From Hawksworthiomyces lignivorus (lineage: Eukaryota; Ascomycota; Sordariomycetes; Ophiostomatales; Ophiostomataceae), in the NCBI GenBank assembly GCA_002917075.1, contig NTMA01000030.1, positions 186,001 to 250,000 of the forward strand: DNA of 64,000 bases. Reading direction: 5' to 3'. Positions 57,607 to 64,000 of the stretch are shown piece after piece. The notes beneath the pieces were generated by a model. That model had not been told where the DNA came from, did no database searches, and saw nothing but the letters and a program-made list of their open reading frames with translations. The first letter of the stretch is position 1. Every line of letters begins with the position of its first letter. The position numbers and the translations under genes were made by a program.

Positions 57607-59636
57607 ATGCCGTGCTCTGCATGTGGTGATGTGCAACTACAAGATGCCCTGGCTAAGGCTCGAGAAATGGTAATACCCGGCAGTACTGGTACCTTTGTCG
57701 ACTTGGTTACGGTTGGGCGCAAGAAATTCTTGAGAATATGTTCCCAGGGTGACGCTTGTGAGGTCTGCACTATTACATCTACTCGGTTCCTCGAAATGGA
57801 CAGAGAACTGTCAGATCAGCGCCATGAAGAAGAAAACGACCTGGTCATAATCTATGTACGTGTTGATTATGATATCGACGATTGTCGCGCCCAGAGGCTT
57901 TTGTATCGCTGCTGCCAGCATCGAGCCGATGTGACCTGGATGATCTGGACGGATCCAGGTATGTTTCTCGTTCTGCCCTGCTTCGTTTCCTGCAGCTTCT
58001 TACCGCCGACGTCTGCGTTGGCAGACAACGCCTATTCTGATGATACATGCGGATAGTCCACCTCGTCGAGGCGGACCCGGTCGGAGCGAAATCCCTTGGC
58101 CATGTCAGATGCTGGCTAGGGCGCTGCAATGAACACCACATCCAATGCTCTAGAAAATCGACAAAGTTTATGCCAACGAGACTCTTGGACGTCGGCGAGA
58201 CGGGCTCACAGAGCGTTCGAATCGTGTCCAGCTTGGCTCAGCCCAACAACTACGCGGCTCTGAGCCATTGCTGGGGTTCCTCGCAGAACCTAGTGACGAC
58301 CAAGACCAGCCTAGGAGAATTTCAAGTCTCGCTCCCGGCGGAGAGACTGCCCCAGACCTTTGCAGATACGGTCCGCGTCACCCGCCTCCTTGGGATTCGC
58401 TACCTCTGGATCGACTCCCTCTGCATCGTACAGGATGATCCAGACGACTGGGAACAGGAATCGGCGAAAATGGAATCTGTGTACGGCAACGCATATATCA
58501 CAATCATTGCGTCAAGATCGTCATCCTCGACAGACGGTTTTCTTTCTGTAAGGAAGGATACTGTCGTCGTGAGGAATGAGGCTGCGCCAACAGGAGGTAA
58601 ACGAGCTTTCTATCTGGTGAATAAAGAATACAACCAAGGAAACCCCTGCCACTATCTCTACCGCGAACCGCTTTCAAAGAGAGCTTGGGCGCTGCAAGAG
58701 AGATGGCTGTCTCGGCGAGCCATTTTATTTTTGAACGGCTGTATCGTGTGGGAGTGCAACGAAATGGCGGTATCGGAAGACGCACCGGCCTGGGTGGTCC
58801 CCAGGACAGCAGCCAACCAGCTCAGCTGGGCACAGGTGGTCGAACACTTCACAGAATGCGAAATCACCTACGAAACAGACATATTCCCCGCCGTTTCTGG
58901 TGTCGCTCGTGCGGTTGCTGAGCGCACAGGCCACACATACTGTGCAGGTGTCTGGATTGAAGACTTTGTGTCCGGTCTGCTATGGTATCCGCTTGCTCTT
59001 CATGGAAAAACTACGAGGTCGTCGTTTGTTGCGCCAAGCTTTTCGTGGGCCGCCTCGACAGGGGCGGTAAAATTCAAGGCCCGGGCGCCACATAGAGGCA
59101 ACTGGCTGGCCAAATACATAAGCCACGGCCAAAAGCCTCTTGCAGGCAGAGCAGACCCCTACGGCGCGTTGGAAAGCGCGTTCCTTGCCCTCTTCGGCCC
59201 GCTGGTCCAAGTAACCAGCGTCGACCGTTGCGATCGTCTTGGGTCAGTGCTGCTGTATCTCCGCCTAGATAACGGGAGCAAGGCATCTATCAAAGGCGTG
59301 TTTGATCACCAAGCAACATTTGATGATCCTGTTCTCCGTAGCAAAGACATCTTTCTCCTCCCTCTATACCTCACAGGAAGCTCTCTGAACAGGATGTTCG
59401 CTGTAGACTACCAGGACGAACAACGATTGGAGTCGCTTCTTATTGCACGCGTGTCTGAGCAGTCCGGCCGATCATCGTTTCGACGCATCGGGATATGCCG
59501 GACAGATCGTCTCGACTTTGTGCCTCTCGGATATTGGGGTTTTAGGGTACGGGTTACTAAGAGTGAGCGGAACAAAAGGTTTAATGATTTTTTCAGATGC
59601 GCGCTGCTGCAAACGCACGATATTGTTCTAGTATAA
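57607..59636 (+). CDS. HET-domain (heterokaryon incompatibility) protein
   Basis: Exons 57607-57958 and 58057-59636 (98-nt intron) give 643 residues. The HET domain begins near residue 183 with YAALSHCWGSS. LPQTFADTVRVTRLLGIRYL, WIDSLCIVQDDPDDW and ESVYGNAYITIIAS follow. RAWALQERWLSRR lies beyond. HET proteins trigger cell death or growth arrest after fusion of unlike strains, and many also occur in large families without known triggers. The N-terminal 118 residues contain CSACGD and CEVC pairs and no known domain. No C-terminal NACHT or repeat domain is attached, so this is a stand-alone HET protein. Confidence 0.92.
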
Positions 59637-60222
59637 TGGCCCGAGTATAAGTGTAAATGGAGCTATTTTCCAGGAAGTAGTTCCTTTCTCGCAACAAAAA
59701 GTCGCCTGTTACTCGAGTTCAAGTCCTCTCAAATGCACCGATCCTCTCTGACTGTGATATATAACAGAGAAAAGAATTAACCACTTAGAATGTTAATATC
59801 CCAGTAACTTTTCCTTCATGTGTCCGTCTCGACTTTTCCACTTATTTATTTACGAATGCAGACCAAACACTAAAATTACTAGAGAGTGAGCTGGATGCCT
59901 TTTATAAGCTCTTCTAATCAAATACGGGCATCCTCTGGCCACCAAGCCGTCATGGATATCAGCAACTGGAAATGGGAGGGAGAATAGTCGAGCTATACTG
60001 ACTATACGCTGCAACATCTCCCAACGTAGATTGGAAAACTAACTACAGCCACAGTGGCAACTCCATAAATCTTGCTAGGGTCTCCTACATTGACTCCCTA
60101 GGCTGCCCCATGCGGCCAATTCGAATGTAGCGCTCAACATGAGATCGACCTATGAGTACTAATATAAATGTGAGCAGTTCAGCGTCCGCGTAATGTTGGC
60201 ACAAATACGCACGCGGAGAGAT

Positions 60223-60318
60223 TTACTTGTACATAATCCAGGAGCAGCAGCAAGCCTCGACGGCGATGAGCACCACGATCCAGATCGCTGAGCGATGCGG
60301 TTGGCTGCGGTTCGCCAT
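60223..60318 (-). CDS. Possible 31-residue Cys-rich membrane peptide
   Basis: The frame MANRSQPHRS followed by the hydrophobic stretch AIWIVVLIAVEACCCSW ends in MYK and a stop. The layout, a polar head then a helix with a CCC cluster, recalls small Cys-rich TM proteins. At 31 codons it could be chance, and no other support exists. Confidence 0.2.
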   Translation of the reverse strand: MANRSQPHRSAIWIVVLIAVEACCCSWIMYK

Positions 60319-60601
60319 TCTTTTCTTACAAATTAGTGTGGGGTTTCTTAGTGCCAGAGCTAGCTGGAGAGTCATGTATTAGAGTTCCGCGCCGGGGCTT
60401 GGTCTCGCACGGCGGTCCATGATTTGCATGGGTGGCGATAAACAGATTCGGGCGCGAGATCAGTAATGGATGATTCATCCGCCTTCTTTTGCTTTCTGAT
60501 CAAGTGCGGGGACCCACCATCTTAGACCTCTAAAACGCCAAGGCAAGTCTATCAGCCAATTGACCTTGTCGACGTAGCTGACAGTGTTGTTTACTTGGAG
60601 C

Positions 60602-60610
60602 TATATAAAA
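60602..60610 (+). promoter_or_regulatory. TATA box of the NmrA-like gene
   Basis: TATATAAAA, about 127 bp before the ATG at 60737, in a usual position and orientation. Confidence 0.6.
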
Positions 60611-60736
60611 AGACAAAAGTACCCGTCCATTAGCAAGCTTCAACAGCTGCGATCCTACTATATTCTGTCGCATTTATTTAACAAAACTAAGACGGTCATC
60701 CGATCCCGTATTATCAGGAATACAAACATACACATC

Positions 60737-61803
60737 ATGTCGAAGCTAGTAACTGTATTCGGTGCCACTGGTCGCCAGGGTGGCTCTGTGATCAAGGCCA
60801 TCCTGGCCGACCCCACGCTGTCCAGCGAATTCTCTATCCGCGGCATCACACGAGATGTGACCAAACCCTCAGCCAAGGCCCTCGTCGAAAAAGGCGTGCA
60901 GGTCGCAGAGGTAAGCCCATACATTCCCTTCACAAGCACAAAGAAGAAGCCTAACCCCCCCTTCTCCCTCTGTCAGGCCGACATGAGCTCCAAGGCCTCG
61001 CTGGCTGAGGCCCTCAGCGGCTCCCACACCGTCTTCCTGGTTACGACGCCCGATTTCAAGTCGGGCAAGCCCAGCCAGGAGCTCGACCACGGCAAGAACG
61101 TGGCGGACGCAGCCGAGCAAGTGGGCGTGCAGCACCTCATCTACTCGACGCTGCTGAACGTCACGGAGACGACGAACGGCCGGCTTAAGCACGTGCTGCA
61201 CTTTGACAACAAGGCCGACGTCGCGAAGTACATCCGCGCCAAGAACCTGCCGAGCTCCTTTGTGCTGCCCGGCTACTTTATGAGCAACTACACCGAGATG
61301 CACCAGTTCAAAAAGGGCGAGGATGGCACGTTCACCCTGTCTTACCCTGTCAGCGACAAGGCGCCTTTCCCCCTGTTCGATGCGGACAGCGATCTTGGTG
61401 AGCGAACAAAATTGCTGTCACGAGAGTGCGACTTCGAGAACGTCTCTAACGCGTAGAAAATCTAGGCAAATTCGTCGTCGCCTCCATAAAAAAGCGGGAT
61501 ACGATCCTCGGCAAGCAGGTCTTCGCAGCTGCCGATTACTATACGCCATCGCAGATGATCGCTTTGTTCGAAAAGGTGACGGGCAAGAAGGCTCAGTATG
61601 TTCAAGTGGACAACGACAAGTACAAGAGCTTCATGTCGCCTGCGCTGGCCGATGAGATGCTAGAGAACCACCTCTTTATCGAGGACCCAGGCTATTTCAA
61701 TGGCGCGAGCCTCAAGGAGAGCCATGATCTGCTCACTAGTGTTGGTCTGAAGCCGACCACGTTCAAAGAGTTTCTCGAGAGGAATAAGGCCGCCTTCGAG
61801 TAA
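60737..61803 (+). CDS. NmrA-like NAD(P)-binding protein (atypical SDR)
   Basis: Exons 60737-60910, 60977-61397 and 61466-61803 give 310 residues. The ATG at 60737 is chosen because it starts the family N-terminus; the frame runs further upstream. The Rossmann motif GATGRQGG lies at 9-16, followed by ITRD near 37-40 as in NmrA. LIYSTLLNV replaces the catalytic region and no YxxxK pair is evident, as expected for the regulator-like branch. NmrA itself senses NAD(P) redox state and restrains the GATA factor AreA in nitrogen metabolism, but this large family also includes true oxidoreductases. A specific role cannot be assigned. Confidence 0.9.
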
Positions 61804-63187
61804 GTTTAGATAGTTTACTCGAGTTTTGGTCGGTCCTGTAATGAATACCAGAAATTATGTGTCATATCTTCCGAGGCAATGTGTGTCATGCCACACTATC
61901 GTCGTTCTTTTTCAAACCTTTAAGTCGGGTATAAGTAAAATTTCCCCCATAGCCTAAAGTTTATTTCAAGAGTCGTTATCTTACATGAAGATTACAGTTA
62001 GTTGGTTGTAGAATGTGGTATATGTGGTAAGGTGAAACGGGTTAGCGGGAACGAGGTGGAAGAGACTGGATAAGCAATTTTTTAGCGGTATATTAAATGT
62101 AACCTTGAAAGATAAAGAGACGCGTGAAAAGTGACGTGTATGTAATAGAGCGGCAATTTATTATACCGAAATATCTTTTCGACTTTATTATTACGTTTTT
62201 GCATAAAAGGTTACATTAACAGGCTACAAACTTCCACGTCTAATGATCCATAAATGTCCAGTCTTCAATTCTTAATTTTTATTATTTTGTAGTGTTATAG
62301 AGAGGTAGTCGTTCGTTTCAGGGAGGTAGGGGAGTGTAACCCCTGTGAGCATCGTAAGAAAGGTGCGGCGTGCAACGGTCAGAGCTATACATATAAGTTT
62401 TACTTTGTATAGAAGGTATTTGAAAGTTGGGCCCACCCTTACAGAGACGGTTGCCTATCATTACCTCACTCCTGCTGCCCTACCTTCTCCGCGTCTACAT
62501 TTAAAAAGTGGCTGCTGTACTCCGTATTGCAGACGTGAAGAGGTATCTACGGCGGAGAGTTTTAGAAACTAGTAGAAAAACCGATGATTCTGAGGGAACT
62601 TTCGTAAAATCACGAGAAGCGTAGAGAATGTTCCAAGTTGCAGAACATAGCTAGTAGTGTGCAAAGGTCTAACTGGAGGCCCCTTCCCTCCTACTAGACA
62701 CGGAACGCGTCCTTCACTCAGTAAGCGACTAATTCCAACTGGTCCCAGGCACCACCCCAGAGCAAACTTACGACGCGGTCGCAATTTGTAGTGGGCCGTA
62801 ACTACCACCCTGCTTCGCAGAAAGGAGCAACACAGCTGCGTCGGCGTCGCTCCTTCGTCTCCCGCATAATTGCAGCTCCTCACACAGAGTACCTTTGCTT
62901 TGTGCGGAGCTGGTGGACAGATTCCTAAGTTATAAGGCACCAAATTGTGTAATATATATTCGGGAAGTCCGGAGACTGAAAGCCTGCACCCAGAGAGAGA
63001 TTTTCTAGACAATACAAGGATGGGCCTTCTGACAGAATCATCATCACCTTTTCTGAGTCTTTTCCTTTAAGGTGTGCTATCAGCCGCAGTAAAGAGCACC
63101 ACAACTATAGAATAAAAACCCTTTAATACTTCTTTGTCTGTACGGCAGCCAACTGTTCACTGTTCCTATCTTGAATATTCGTTCGCG
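61804..63187. other. Intergenic
   Basis: AT-rich near 61960-62300, then mixed. TACTCCGTA lies at 62518-62526. The minus-strand frame at 62569-63012 has no recognised domain. No supported gene. Confidence 0.45.
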
Positions 63188-64000
63188 ATGATGAGTTTGG
63201 AGCCTGATCCTAAAACAACGCTCACATCACGCTGTGTTTTTCTCACTGGTGTAACCGGGTTCGTCGGCGGCACCATCCTCTCTTGTCTCTTAAAGGCACA
63301 TCCTAGTGTTCGCGTCAAAGCTTTGATCCGTGAGGAAAGGGATGCTAAAGAACTCCAATCGGTCTATTCAAATCTCACGCCCATCATCGGCGAACTTTCC
63401 TCGCTTTCTCTCCTCGTATCTACGGCAGCGGAGGCCGATTTCGTCATCCACGCTGGAGGTGACAATGTCCCCGCTGTTTGCGCGATGATAGATGGGTTGG
63501 CATCCCGTACCACCACTAGATCGCCCATGCCACGGCTCATCAGCCTAACCGGCCCGCGTAGTCTTATCGACCTCTCGAATCCCATCACTGGGAATCTTCG
63601 GGCGAGCAGCCGTCCCTGGAGCGATATCAGGGACGCGCATACAATACTGAACGTTCCTAAGGATCGGATGCACGCTGGTGCTGATCAAGCCATCGTCGCT
63701 CACAGTACTGCTAAAGGGGTGGGCACAATGCTGGTCTCGCCTGGTCAATTGTGGGGCCGGGGCAAGGGTCATCTGAAGAAGGAGAGCAATGCGGCGTTTT
63801 ATTATGCAGCGGTTAAGAGCCGTGGACGGGCCTTTGTAATCGGCGAGGGTACCGCAACATGGTCGTGGTCTTCCATTGGTGATTTGGGAGATGCGGTCGT
63901 GTTCCTGATGGAACAGGCACTGAAGAGTGAGAGCGAGAGACGCGGACAAGTAGGAGTAAATCGAGACGGCTACTACTTTGTGCGTACCGGAGACCTGAGT
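63188..64000 (+). CDS. Extended SDR / NAD(P)-dependent epimerase-dehydratase-like protein, partial
   Basis: The frame is open from the ATG at 63188 to the window end, 271 codons without a stop, so the C-terminus is missing. The cofactor motif TGVTGFVGG lies at about 19-27, typical of extended SDRs. LIREERD near 45 may be the cofactor-selecting loop, and LVSPGQLWG near 178-188 matches the family region after the active site. The YxxxK pair is not obvious, with HSTAKG near the expected site, so catalysis is uncertain. This layout is common in fungal NAD-epimerase-like proteins of secondary metabolism. Confidence 0.82.
   Translation, partial: MMSLEPDPKTTLTSRCVFLTGVTGFVGGTILSCLLKAHPSVRVKALIREERDAKELQSVYSNLTPIIGELSSLSLLVSTAAEADFVIHAGGDNVPAVCAMIDGLASRTTTRSPMPRLISLTGPRSLIDLSNPITGNLRASSRPWSDIRDAHTILNVPKDRMHAGADQAIVAHSTAKGVGTMLVSPGQLWGRGKGHLKKESNAAFYYAAVKSRGRAFVIGEGTATWSWSSIGDLGDAVVFLMEQALKSESERRGQVGVNRDGYYFVRTGDLS

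Larger units (their letters stand above)
59637..60736. other. Intergenic between HET and NmrA-like genes
   Basis: Mostly featureless. It contains a possible tiny minus-strand ORF (60223-60318, listed separately) and a TATA box before the NmrA-like gene. Confidence 0.5.

Noticed and set aside
59715..59740. GAGTTCAAGTCC, resembling a tRNA B-box
   Set aside because: The T-stem does not pair and no A-box or cloverleaf was found upstream.

Overview
The window looks like nuclear DNA of a filamentous ascomycete. A Sordariomycete, probably Hypocreales, is my guess from protein style and not something I could test. The genes have short GT-AG introns of about 50-95 nt. The contents are typical of such fungi: a CaMKK-type kinase with a large insert, a HET-domain protein, an AoCO4-like tyrosinase, a cellulose-synthase-like GT2, GH12, NmrA-like and MYND proteins, and Baeyer-Villiger monooxygenases (BVMOs). 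Twenty-one loci can be supported. All exon coordinates were built by hand from splice signals and checked for frame closure; there is no transcript evidence.

Layout. 0.8-4.9 kb: kinase on the minus strand. 4.9-14.3 kb: a 9.4-kb stretch with no recognisable gene, with purine/pyrimidine-skewed DNA and long A/T homopolymers. 14.3-18.2 kb: a BVMO and an HSL-type esterase transcribed divergently. 19.0-20.5 kb: ankyrin-repeat protein. 21.3-27.1 kb: a membrane-anchored GH12 endoglucanase and a cellulose-synthase-like glycosyltransferase, also divergent. 27.1-34.2 kb: an AT-rich accessory island with a decayed V-ATPase proteolipid gene, a Ser-rich secreted protein with an ambiguous gene model, a seven-exon tyrosinase and possible gene scraps. 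34.3-36.3 kb: a second, very GC-rich intronless BVMO. 37.6-39.3 kb: an F-box-like acidic protein with an unresolved 5' end. 40.1-40.6 kb: a probable GPI-anchored protein with four 22-residue repeats. 43.5-48.3 kb: a GIT1-like transporter and an M24 peptidase, divergent. 48.5-54.5 kb: an NCS1 permease and a hydantoinase-DUF917 fusion protein, divergent. 55.4-64.0 kb: MYND, HET, NmrA-like and extended SDR genes, the last cut by the window end.

The most interesting theme is functional pairing by divergent promoters. BVMO plus esterase suggests ketone to ester to alcohol plus acid. CesA-like synthase plus anchored beta-glucanase suggests synthesis and trimming of a wall glucan. NCS1 permease plus hydantoinase suggests uptake and opening of a cyclic amide. 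These are inferences from sequence and gene order. Two introns could mislead annotation: a 69-nt in-frame intron in BVMO-1 and a GC-AG intron in the GIT1-like gene.
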